Source of the DNA: JANMZO01 sp031383405
GTDB lineage: Bacteria; Actinomycetota; Acidimicrobiia; Acidimicrobiales; JANYDT01
Length of the DNA: 64,000 nucleotides
Assembly (NCBI GenBank): GCA_031383405.1
Contig: JANMZO010000036.1
Coordinates: 1-64,000, forward strand
Direction: 5' to 3'
Shown: piece by piece, positions 8,388 through 15,692 of the stretch
Layout of the letters: each line of letters starts with the position of its first letter
How positions within the stretch are numbered: position 1 is the first letter of the stretch
Translations under genes and position numbers: made by a program
The notes under the pieces: model-generated
Databases searched by the model: none
Seen by the model: only the letters and a program-made list of their open reading frames with translations
What the model was told of the DNA's origin: nothing

Positions 8388-9581
8388 ATGAACTTCATGC
8401 GCTTACGATCAGCCCTGGCGGCGGGCGGTTCCCTTGTGGCCCTCGGCATCTCGTCTCTCCCGGCGTCGGCCGCGCCGGTCGGCGGGTCCTGCTCCAGGAT
8501 CGACGCCATATCAACGTCGGGAACCACCCGGCTCGTGTGCTTGAACACCGCAGCGTCGGGTAAGCGTCCGAAGCTCCGCTGGACGGTCGTCCCGACCCCG
8601 ACCACTGTGGCAGGCGTGGCGACCGTCACTCCAGCCCCGGCGGCACCCAGTGTCAAGCTCACCGTCTATTCCGGGCGGACCTACGGCATCGAAGACGTGT
8701 ATAAGCGCTTCACGAGGGAAACCGGAATCGAACTGGAGGTGGTGTCGGGCAACGATCCGGCGAACCGCTCGCGGCTCGCCCAGGAGGGCTCGCGAACTCC
8801 GGCCGATGTCTACCTGACGGTCGATGTCGCCTCCCTTGTTCGGGCGGCTGATGAAGGCCTCCTCAGCCCCGTGTCGTCACCCGTCCTGACCAGAGCCATC
8901 CCCACTGATTTGCGCGATGCCAAGAACCGTTGGTTCGGACTCACCCGTCGGGCCCGGGTGATCTATGTGAACACCAGGAACGTCGCCAGGGCAGACATTC
9001 CAACACGCTACGAAGATCTTGCCACCCCGAAGTGGGCCGACCGGCTCTGCAGTCGTCCATCCAGCCACGTATACACCCTGTCGTTTGCCGCGAACATCAT
9101 TGCCGCATACGGGGGCAACGCCGTCGGAATACTCTCCGGCATGGCGAAGAACACGAAGTCGGAGAATTTCATCGATTCCGACACCCGCATCATCGAAACG
9201 ATCAACGCCGGTGGCTGTGATGCCGGGATCGCCAACACGTACTACTACTTCCGTCCGGGACTCAAGCGCGAGAACGTCGCCCTCGTGTTCCCGAACCAGT
9301 CCGATACCGACCGGGGCGTTCATGTGAACGTGTCGGGTGCCGGGGTGGTTGCGGCCAGCGACGACAAGGCGAACGCGCAGCGCTTCATCGAGTGGCTGGC
9401 CACCGATGGGAGCGCTGACTTCGCCAACGGCAACGCAGAGTACCCGGTCAACCCGAAGACGGTGGTTCGCGACGACGTGAAGCCCTACACCTCGTTCCGC
9501 GCCGATCAAGGACGCATCGACGACTATTCGAAGATGCAGCCGACCGCCGTTATCGTTCTGACCGATGCCGGATGGAAATGA
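8388..9581 (+). CDS. fbpA: Fe(3+) ABC transporter substrate-binding protein
   Basis: 397 aa. A signal peptide (about residues 1-30, ending LPASAAP) precedes a short Cys-containing module (GSCSRIDAIS ... LVCLN ... LRW). A T/P/A linker then leads into a periplasmic-binding fold of the FbpA/IdiA/FutA type: LTVYSGRTYGIEDVYKRF, TPADVYLTVD, GLTRRARVIYVNT, and NTYYYFRPGL, whose consecutive tyrosines are the usual Fe3+ ligands. It captures ferric iron outside the membrane for the permease and ATPase encoded next. The iron box and TATGGT hexamer upstream support this start. The Cys module before the binding domain is not part of classical FbpA. Confidence 0.9.
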   Translation: MNFMRLRSALAAGGSLVALGISSLPASAAPVGGSCSRIDAISTSGTTRLVCLNTAASGKRPKLRWTVVPTPTTVAGVATVTPAPAAPSVKLTVYSGRTYGIEDVYKRFTRETGIELEVVSGNDPANRSRLAQEGSRTPADVYLTVDVASLVRAADEGLLSPVSSPVLTRAIPTDLRDAKNRWFGLTRRARVIYVNTRNVARADIPTRYEDLATPKWADRLCSRPSSHVYTLSFAANIIAAYGGNAVGILSGMAKNTKSENFIDSDTRIIETINAGGCDAGIANTYYYFRPGLKRENVALVFPNQSDTDRGVHVNVSGAGVVAASDDKANAQRFIEWLATDGSADFANGNAEYPVNPKTVVRDDVKPYTSFRADQGRIDDYSKMQPTAVIVLTDAGWK

Positions 9582-9641
9582 TCGCCCGACCCGCCAGAAC
9601 CCGGTGAAGCGAAGAGCGAGAGCCGATCGAACGCCGCTGCT

Positions 9642-11345
9642 GTGCCCGCCCCGCTTTCAGGACGCGCCGCAAGTGCGCAGCGGCCCCCGTTGACGCAACG
9701 CCTGACGCCGGTTCGTCAAGCGCTGACCCTACTCCTGCTCGTCGTGATCCTCGCGGGTCCGGTCGTGGCGGTCGTCTGGTCGTTACGTTCACCCGATCGC
9801 GAAGTGTGGTCGTTGTTGGCGCGCACGAACTTGGCGCGCATGATCATCACTACGATCGGCCTTGCGGTCGGCGTCGCTCTCGGTGCCACCGCTCTCGGTG
9901 CCGGGCTCGCATGGCTGTGCGTGACCGCCCGCTTCCCGGGTCGGGCTCTGTTCCGTCGTTTGCTGGTCGTTCCGCTTGCGCTCCCGGCCTACGTCAATGC
10001 CTTCGTGTGGACGGGCCTGCTGCAGTACGCGGGTCCAGTGCAGACAACGTGGCGCTCATGGTTCGGCAACGACGCATGGTTCCCCCCGGTGCGGACGCCC
10101 GTCGGGGCCGCTCTCGTCCTCATCCTCTCCCTGTATCCGTACGTGTACCTTGCGTCCCTTTCGGCCTTTGACGAACAGGCGTCGGTGCTCTGCGCCGCCG
10201 CGTCAACTCTCGGTCTTCGCCCCCGGGCGATCCTGTGGCGGGTGGCCCTCCCGGCCATCCGGCCGGCGCTCGTCGCCGGTGGCGGACTCGTGGCCATGGA
10301 GACGCTCACCGATGTCGGTGTCGCCCGTGCGTTCTCCGTATCGACCCTCGGGGACGGCGTGCTCCGCGTCTGGTTTGGTCTGGACCGACGCGATGCCGCG
10401 GCGGAACTGGCCAGCATGCTTGTGGGACTCGTCCTTCTCCTGGTTCTGATCGAGCGTGCCACCCGGGGTCGCCGCCGGTTCACGGCCCGCGGCACTTCGC
10501 CGTTCCCGGCCGAGCCCCGTCTGCTCGCTGGTCGTCAGGCTGTTGCAGCCTTTTCGGCCTGCGCCGCCACGTTCACGTTCGCCGCGGGGATCCCGCTCTG
10601 GACCTTGGTCGTGTGGGCGGTCAAGGCGAACCGACGGGGTGGTGAAGGAGCATTCGACGCAACATATGTCCGCTTAGTACATACGAGTCTCCAACTCGCA
10701 ACATGGACGGCGCTCGTGTGCGTGGTCGTCGGAGTCATCCTTGCGCTCGGGGCCCGCCGCGATTCATGGAGCAAAGCATCCGGATGGGGTGAACGGCTCG
10801 GCCGGGTTGCGTCACTCGGGTATGCGGTTCCCGGTCTGGTGGTTGCCGCCGGTGTCCTCACGCTGCTCACGTGGCTCGATGGCCGACTCGACGCGCTTGC
10901 ATCGTGGGACGACCGTCTTTATGTGCCATTTCTCCTCGCTGGGTCGACGGCCGGGGTCGTCTATGCGCTGGTCGTGCGGTTCGTCGCGGTCGCCCGCGAG
11001 AACATTGAGGCCGGCGGTGCCCGAATTGACCCTCGGGTCGAACAGGTGGCGGCCACGCTCGGGGCGGGAAAGCGTCGTCGCCGCTGGCGCGTCACCCTTC
11101 CGCTGATGAGATCGTCGATCCTCGTCGCTGGGCTCCTCGTAGCGATAGACACCCTCAAGGAACTCCCGGCGACGCTGCTTCTGCGACCGCCGGGCCGCGA
11201 CACTCTGGCCGTGTTCGTCTGGAACATGACCAATGAATCCCGTTGGGAGGAAGCGGCGACTCCCGCGCTCACCATCGTGGTCATTGGACTCCCGCTGGTG
11301 CTTCTCGTACTCGGCCGCGCCATGTCACCTTCAGGTCGTCGATGA
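9642..11345 (+). CDS. fbpB: Fe(3+) ABC transporter permease (fused double domain)
   Basis: 567 aa, GTG start (a later TTG near 9689 is possible). It has about 12 hydrophobic segments and two ABC permease cores. The first EAA-type loop is around ASTLGLRPRAILWRVALP (residues about 185-205) and the second around AATLGAGKRRRRWRVTLP (about 465-485), as in FbpB/SfuB, which carry both permease halves in one chain. It forms the inner-membrane channel for iron delivered by the preceding binding protein. Its stop overlaps the ATPase start as ATGA. Confidence 0.9.
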   Translation: MPAPLSGRAASAQRPPLTQRLTPVRQALTLLLLVVILAGPVVAVVWSLRSPDREVWSLLARTNLARMIITTIGLAVGVALGATALGAGLAWLCVTARFPGRALFRRLLVVPLALPAYVNAFVWTGLLQYAGPVQTTWRSWFGNDAWFPPVRTPVGAALVLILSLYPYVYLASLSAFDEQASVLCAAASTLGLRPRAILWRVALPAIRPALVAGGGLVAMETLTDVGVARAFSVSTLGDGVLRVWFGLDRRDAAAELASMLVGLVLLLVLIERATRGRRRFTARGTSPFPAEPRLLAGRQAVAAFSACAATFTFAAGIPLWTLVVWAVKANRRGGEGAFDATYVRLVHTSLQLATWTALVCVVVGVILALGARRDSWSKASGWGERLGRVASLGYAVPGLVVAAGVLTLLTWLDGRLDALASWDDRLYVPFLLAGSTAGVVYALVVRFVAVARENIEAGGARIDPRVEQVAATLGAGKRRRRWRVTLPLMRSSILVAGLLVAIDTLKELPATLLLRPPGRDTLAVFVWNMTNESRWEEAATPALTIVVIGLPLVLLVLGRAMSPSGRR

Positions 11346-12394
11346 GCGCTTCGGTGGACCGCCCTGTAGTCGTTCGGGCCCGAAACGTGTCGAAGCGTCA
11401 TGGTGCGACGGAGGCTGTCGCCGACATGAGTCTTGATGTCCATGCGGGTGAAGTCGTCGCCCTGCTCGGCCCGAGCGGCTGCGGCAAGTCGACGTTCCTG
11501 GCATCGATCGCCGGACTCGTCCGAATCGATGGGGGGACGATCGACCTCGCCGACCGACGAGTGAGTGGGAACGGCGTTCACGTCGCACCCCAGGACCGGC
11601 GTGTCGGCGTGGTGTTCCAGGACCATGCCCTGTTCCCCCACAAGACGGTTGCCGACAACGTCGGGTTCGGACTGCATGCCTTGACTCGGGCTGAACGTCG
11701 ATCGCGGGTCGGCGACATGCTCGACCTGGTGCAACTTGCCGACAAAGGTCAGCGCTATCCCCACGAACTTTCGGGCGGCGAAAGCCAGAGGGTTGCGCTC
11801 GCCCGTGCGCTCGCGCCGTCGCCTGACGTCATCCTTCTGGACGAACCGTTCGCGAGCCTCGATCCAATGCTGCGGTCAGACGTGCGCGATGAGGTTCGTT
11901 CGCTGTTGAACTTGGTCGGCGCTGCTGCGGTCATGGTTTCGCATGACATTGACGACGCGCTTGCGCTTGGTGACCGGCTCGCGGTGCTGCGGTCGGGCCG
12001 GATCGTGCAGGTCGACTCACCGGAGGAGATTCACGACCGTCCGCTCGACGAACACGTTGCCCGGATCTTTGGCCCGGTGACGGTGCTGCCGGTCCGCGTC
12101 ACCGCAGAGGGGCCGGTCACCGCTCTCGGTGCAGTTGCCTCGTCAGCCGTCCTTGCCTGGGCCCAGGGCCCCGTTTCGCTCACGCGTCCTCATGGTGTCG
12201 AGGTGCTTGTGGACTCGATTGGATCGACGGGAGATGCCGTCGGGACGGTTCGGGCCCGCCATTTCGTGGGCCATGCCGCACGCCTCGTTATTTCCCTTGC
12301 TGACGGCCTTGAGGTGCTCGGCGATGTGCCGGCCAACTCGGTCCTCGACATCGGTGCCCAGGTTCGGGTGCGGCACCGAAACGCGCAGGATTGA
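11342..12394 (+). CDS. fbpC: Fe(3+) ABC transporter ATPase
   Basis: 350 aa. The ATG at 11342 overlaps the permease stop. Nucleotide-binding motifs: Walker A LLGPSGCGKST, Q-loop VVFQDHALFPH, signature LSGGESQRVALARAL, Walker B VILLDEPFASLD and the H-loop VSHDIDDAL. Residues about 245-350 form a TOBE-like C-terminal regulatory domain, normal for the FbpC/PotA group. It powers iron uptake with the two upstream genes. The three genes make one operon predicted to be iron-repressed. Confidence 0.92.
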   Translation: MSASVDRPVVVRARNVSKRHGATEAVADMSLDVHAGEVVALLGPSGCGKSTFLASIAGLVRIDGGTIDLADRRVSGNGVHVAPQDRRVGVVFQDHALFPHKTVADNVGFGLHALTRAERRSRVGDMLDLVQLADKGQRYPHELSGGESQRVALARALAPSPDVILLDEPFASLDPMLRSDVRDEVRSLLNLVGAAAVMVSHDIDDALALGDRLAVLRSGRIVQVDSPEEIHDRPLDEHVARIFGPVTVLPVRVTAEGPVTALGAVASSAVLAWAQGPVSLTRPHGVEVLVDSIGSTGDAVGTVRARHFVGHAARLVISLADGLEVLGDVPANSVLDIGAQVRVRHRNAQD

Positions 12395-12412
12395 GCGGGC
12401 CGGCCGGCGCAG

Positions 12413-12535
12413 TCAGACGGTGCGACCGAGAAACGCAGCGAGGAGGTCGGTTGCGATTCGGCCGTTCACGTTGGCGTGGTCGGTGTCGGCATCGTTCACC
12501 TTGGCGAACGAGGCCATGTCAGTCCAGGTGCGCAT
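12413..12535 (-). pseudogene. 40-codon mosaic ORF behind a duplicated paa operator
   Basis: A minus-strand ORF of 40 codons with an intact AAGGAG Shine-Dalgarno and an ATG exactly where paaA has its GTG. Its start (RTWTDMASF) copies the PaaA N-terminus. Its middle (12445-12475) matches the paaC N-terminal coding region at 6387-6417 (26 of 31 bases). Its end (DLLAAFLGRTV plus the stop, 12412-12444) matches the 3' end of the TIGR03086 gene at 13878-13910 (28 of 33 bases). It is best read as a deletion scar of a former paa operon copy fused to another gene's tail. It could still be expressed as a micro-peptide. Confidence 0.7.
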
Positions 12536-12572
12536 CCGATGATTCTCCTTAACGAACGTTCGGTTTGTCAAC
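12506..12572. repeat. 67-bp direct repeat: second copy of the paa promoter/leader
   Basis: It aligns without gaps to 8259-8325 and matches at 63 of 67 positions, 34 of them consecutive, including TTGACA, the palindrome and the Shine-Dalgarno. Both copies have the same orientation and bracket the fbpABC operon. Confidence 0.9.
12551..12565. promoter_or_regulatory. Palindromic paa-type operator (copy 2)
   Basis: Same 15-mer as at 8304, again between TTGACA and the Shine-Dalgarno, here in front of the mosaic ORF. It may titrate the phenylacetate repressor or drive the mini-ORF. Confidence 0.58.
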
Positions 12573-12744
12573 TGGGATGTGCCGAGAGGTCAGGTACGCA
12601 CCTCGGCGACTCGATGCGCCCGACGTCCATCGTGCTGTACCCCTCGCTCCAATGGTTGTTAGAAAGCGGATCGCGAGTTGGCCAGGTTGGGTACGGCGCG
12701 TTGTGTCAGCAACCGGTGTTGTTCGTACAGGTCGATTTGCCCGG

Positions 12745-12750
12745 TAGCTT
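12745..12750 (+). promoter_or_regulatory. Probable -10, leaderless
   Basis: TAGCTT ends 6 nt before the ATG at 12757. The intervening AGGGAG could also act as a close Shine-Dalgarno. Confidence 0.5.
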
Positions 12751-12756
12751 AGGGAG

Positions 12757-13161
12757 ATGAGCGATTGGAACACCCGGGTCATCAATGAATTTCGAGCGAA
12801 TGGCGGAAAGGTTGCGCAGTTCGGCGACGCGCCATTGGTGATTCTTCACACGATTGGAGCCAAGAGCGCCGCTGTTCGCGAGATACCTCTCGTTGCGTTA
12901 CTGCAACCGGACCGTATGGTCGTGTTCGCGTCAGCGGCCGGTTCCCCGAAGCACCCCGACTGGTACTACAACCTCCTAGCGACGCCCGACATCACGGTCG
13001 AGTACCAGACAGAAAGCTTTCAGGCGCGGGTCACTGAACTCCCAGTCGACGAAGCGGCAGCGAATCTGAACGCGCAAGCTGAGCTGATGCCTCAATTCGG
13101 GGGATACATCACGTCGGCCGCACCGAGGGTGATTCCCGCCTTCTCCATCACCCGCGCCTGA
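12757..13161 (+). CDS. Deazaflavin (F420)-dependent nitroreductase family protein
   Basis: 134 aa, the usual size of the Ddn/FDOR-A family. Family signs: NEFRANGGKV at the N-terminus, LVILHTIGAKSAAVREIPLVAL (split-barrel strands) and VFASAAGSPKHPDWYYNLLATPDITVEY, the PxWYxNL block near the F420 site. Such enzymes use reduced F420 to reduce quinones, nitro compounds or other electrophiles and often serve redox protection. Its presence implies the organism makes F420. It is monocistronic, and the following 268 bp hold no confident gene. Confidence 0.88.
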   Translation: MSDWNTRVINEFRANGGKVAQFGDAPLVILHTIGAKSAAVREIPLVALLQPDRMVVFASAAGSPKHPDWYYNLLATPDITVEYQTESFQARVTELPVDEAAANLNAQAELMPQFGGYITSAAPRVIPAFSITRA

Positions 13162-13429
13162 TCCTCCCGGTCTAGGCCGGGTGGCCAGACGTTGACGGTG
13201 GGCGTTGTCTGATCGAGCGGCCGCAGCCAACGCACCTGGAGCATCGCCGACCGCCCGCGCGACTCTCCTCGCAGCATCATCGGTGAACACAGTGTCGATG
13301 AATGGGGCCGGAGCAGTCGGACCAGCCGCGGCCGGTGAAGTGATCGCAATCCAGGACCCGGTTGGGTTTTTCCGTCAACGCTGATCGGTATCCGGTGTCA
13401 CAACCACTTGGCCGTCGGCGGCGGCAGGG
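13162..13429. other. Gene-poor spacer in the rearranged zone
   Basis: No confident gene. A minus-strand open frame through here (to about 13349) has protein-like stretches such as PTVNVWPPGLD but no recognisable family, and it overlaps the 3' end of the nitroreductase gene. It may be decayed coding sequence. Confidence 0.4.
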
Positions 13430-13807
13430 TCACGCGGTGGTTTGGAACCAGATCCAGGGCTTGTCCCCGGTCCAGCTGAGACGCACGAGAAGTTTGGGTC
13501 CGACGACTGCTGTTGGAAGAACCATACAGAGGCCCTGCGTTTGCGGGATGTCCTTCACGAGGCTGCGCTGACCCCATGAAATGTTCGGTGTGGTCCCGTA
13601 GGCGTCGCATTCCTGCCCACCGTAGGTTGTGTACACCTTGTCCGTTCCATCGACGACGTCAATCGCGGTCAGACGGGCCGGGATGTCTCCTCCGGCGTTC
13701 GGACCACGGTAGGTGAGTTCTCCGGTGATCAACAGCAGGGAAGACCCGACGGGGATCGGGGGTCGGCCTGACGCCCCGGCTCCGATGTCGGCAGGGCTCT
13801 TCCCCAA
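13430..13807 (-). pseudogene. 5'-truncated exported-type protein (DUF4352-like)
   Basis: 125 aa from a TTG at 13807. The sequence looks like the C-terminal beta-sandwich of secreted actinobacterial proteins: VGSSLLLITGELTYRG, DKVYTTYGGQECDAYG and QGLCMVLPTAVVGPKLLVRL, with a likely Cys-Cys pair. That resembles DUF4352/Telokin-like proteins. The frame stays open and protein-like further upstream (NVWHWISNERDPVAKYRG) but has no ATG, GTG or TTG before it runs into the TIGR03086 stop region. The normal signal peptide or lipobox is missing, so the gene was probably cut by the rearrangement seen here. The family call is tentative. Confidence 0.5.
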
Positions 13808-13878
13808 ATCACCCCGGTATTTGGCTACCGGATCCCGCTCATTGGAGATCCAGTGCCAAACGTTGGTGCCAGTAGGTG

Positions 13879-14433
13879 TCAGACCGTTCGGCCGAGAAAC
13901 GCTGCGAGGCGATCGGCGGCCGAAGCACCTTCGGGTGCGGTCGTTTCGGCGTCGAAGAATCCCGGTTTGCGGAAATCTGCGGTGATCATCGACCTCGCTG
14001 CCGCGAGGCAGCCTTCCGCCAGCATCGGGTTGAGATCGGTGCTCTGGCCGGTGGCCCTGGCGACATCCCAGGCATGCGCGAACTCGTCGTTTGCAAAAAG
14101 TCCCGCGACAGCAGCCCCTGGCATTTCACCGAACGGCATCTTCACCGTGCGGCCCAACACTCCCGGGTCGGCCCGCAGGGCGGAGACCGCCGAGTTGGCG
14201 GCCGCTTTGAATGCTCCGACCGGGTCACTCCCGAGGTAGTCGTCGACGTGGGCGAAGTCCGTTCCGGCCACGGCAGCCGCGACCATGAGCGCGCCACCGG
14301 TCATGTGGTTGGCGACACCGCGCACATCCCACTCGCTGCAGGGAGACTGGCTCGCCCACTGATCGGCCCCGACGTTGGCCAGAACGGTGCTTGCCTCATC
14401 GCAGGCGGCTGCGAAAACTGAGATTGGATCCAT
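13879..14433 (-). CDS. TIGR03086 family metal-binding protein
   Basis: 184 aa. The ATG at 14433 has an AAGGAG Shine-Dalgarno 8 nt upstream. The sequence follows the DinB/MDMPI-like fold of this actinobacterial family: SPCSEWDVRGVANHMTGGA, which carries the first metal-binding His, then NDEFAHAWDVARATGQ with a second His, and a C-terminal DRLAAFLGRTV. Homologues include mycothiol-dependent maleylpyruvate isomerase relatives, but most members have no known substrate. Its last 33 bases recur at 12412-12444. It is divergent from the DUF1272 gene. Confidence 0.85.
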   Translation of the reverse strand: MDPISVFAAACDEASTVLANVGADQWASQSPCSEWDVRGVANHMTGGALMVAAAVAGTDFAHVDDYLGSDPVGAFKAAANSAVSALRADPGVLGRTVKMPFGEMPGAAVAGLFANDEFAHAWDVARATGQSTDLNPMLAEGCLAAARSMITADFRKPGFFDAETTAPEGASAADRLAAFLGRTV

Positions 14434-14565
14434 GGTTGTTCTCCTTGAAGAGGGGAGCGCCATCATGGCAGCGGATCGCACCCTCCTCAACGAAAAACAT
14501 GGTTCGTGACCGATCCGCGACACGCCCTCCAGACAATTGTCGGCAGCTGTTTCCCTGGGGGTCGC

Positions 14566-14571
14566 TACGCT
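14566..14571 (+). promoter_or_regulatory. Probable -10, leaderless
   Basis: TACGCT ends 6 nt before the ATG at 14578, with no Shine-Dalgarno in between. Confidence 0.5.
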
Positions 14572-14577
14572 TGCCAT

Positions 14578-15171
14578 ATGCTCTCGCTGCGTCCGGGTTG
14601 TGAACACTGCGGAACCGACCTTCCGCCCGATTCCGACCGGGCCAGGATCTGTAGTTTCGAGTGCACCTTCTGCGTTGATTGCGCGACCTGGGAGCTGCTC
14701 GGTATATGTCCGAACTGCGGCGGCGAACTCGTCACGCGTCCTCGTCGGCCTCGCGCGAAATTGACCGCGTCTCCGGCGGGCACAGACGCCGTGCGCAAGA
14801 CACACGACATCGGCCGGCATCAAGCGGAGGTGCAGGAACGTCTGCTCGCCGGTGATCTTCCGGCGCAGACCTGGATGGTTTCGTTTGCCAACCAACGGAT
14901 GCCGAACGACTCCGGTTATGCGGACACCGCCGAGCACATGGACACTCTCGCGAGCGGGCAGCCCGGTTACCTCGGGATGGATTCCGTTCGCGGAGCCGAT
15001 CACGTGGGCATCACCGTTTCGCGTTGGTCGTCGATCGCGGCGATGGTGTCGTGGCGTCGACTCGGAGCCCATGTCCAGGCTCAGAGTCGCGGTCGCTCCG
15101 AGTGGTACCGCAGCTACCGGTCCGACGTGGCCCGGGTCGACCGAACCGCAACATTCGACCACCGTGACTGA
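14578..15171 (+). CDS. DUF1272 zinc-ribbon fused to an antibiotic-monooxygenase-like domain
   Basis: 197 aa, two domains. Residues 1-60 are DUF1272: LRPGCEHCGTDLPPDS, CSFECTFCVDCA and CPNCGGELV, with eight or so Cys placed to bind zinc. Residues about 95-195 match the dimeric alpha-beta barrel of antibiotic-biosynthesis/heme-degrading monooxygenases: AEHMDTLASGQPGYLGMDSV, GITVSRWSSIAAMVSWR and WYRSYRSDVARV. Both domains are usually separate small proteins, and their joining suggests a zinc-sensing or structural role for the N-part (inference). It is followed 2 nt later by a CYTH gene, so the two are co-transcribed. Confidence 0.8.
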   Translation: MLSLRPGCEHCGTDLPPDSDRARICSFECTFCVDCATWELLGICPNCGGELVTRPRRPRAKLTASPAGTDAVRKTHDIGRHQAEVQERLLAGDLPAQTWMVSFANQRMPNDSGYADTAEHMDTLASGQPGYLGMDSVRGADHVGITVSRWSSIAAMVSWRRLGAHVQAQSRGRSEWYRSYRSDVARVDRTATFDHRD

Positions 15172-15173
15172 CG

Positions 15174-15686
15174 ATGCGCATTCCTGGCCACAGTCGATAT
15201 GCACACATAGAAAGAGAACAGCGATGGCGGCTTGCGGGTGTGCCCGACTCGGCGACGCACCACGCCGACATCGTCGATCGTTACATCACCGGAACCCGTA
15301 TGCGCCTCCGGCGGGTCGTTGGCCCGGAGGGTGAAACGCTCAAGTTCGCGCAGAAGGTGCGCGCGATCGAGACCGACCCCGAGACTGTCGGTCTGACCAA
15401 CATGTACCTGTCGACGGGGGAGTATGAAACCCTTTCCCGGCTCCCGTTCGCGGAGCTTCGAAAGATCCGCTGGCGGATGTCGACCGGCGAGCGGACATTC
15501 GCGGTGGATGAATTCCGCGGCCGCCACGAAGGACTCGTGTTGGCCGAAACAGAGCTCGATGAAGGCGCAGCGCTGCTTCCGATCCCGGTTTTCGCGCTGA
15601 TCGATGTAACCCACGACGATCGATTCTCCGGAGGGGCACTCGCCTTTGCCGGAGATGGGAGCCTCAGCGAACTCCTGAACGGATAG
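15174..15686 (+). CDS. CYTH domain protein
   Basis: 170 aa, starting 2 nt after the previous stop. The N-terminal EREQRWRL is the ExExK-type CYTH signature with the final basic residue shifted. It is followed by alternating strands with basic residues typical of the triphosphate tunnel (MRLRRVVGPEGETLKF, KIRWRMSTGERTFAVDEF) and acidic residues for metal (LVLAETELDEG). CYTH proteins hydrolyse inorganic triphosphate or thiamine triphosphate, or cyclise ATP. Short bacterial forms like this are most often tripolyphosphatases (inference). Which activity it has cannot be decided from sequence. Confidence 0.82.
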   Translation: MRIPGHSRYAHIEREQRWRLAGVPDSATHHADIVDRYITGTRMRLRRVVGPEGETLKFAQKVRAIETDPETVGLTNMYLSTGEYETLSRLPFAELRKIRWRMSTGERTFAVDEFRGRHEGLVLAETELDEGAALLPIPVFALIDVTHDDRFSGGALAFAGDGSLSELLNG

Positions 15687-15692
15687 ATGGTT

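Noticed and set aside
13092..13349. Minus-strand ORF overlapping the nitroreductase 3' end
   Set aside because: Overlaps a confident gene by 70 bp and matches no known family; at most decayed sequence.
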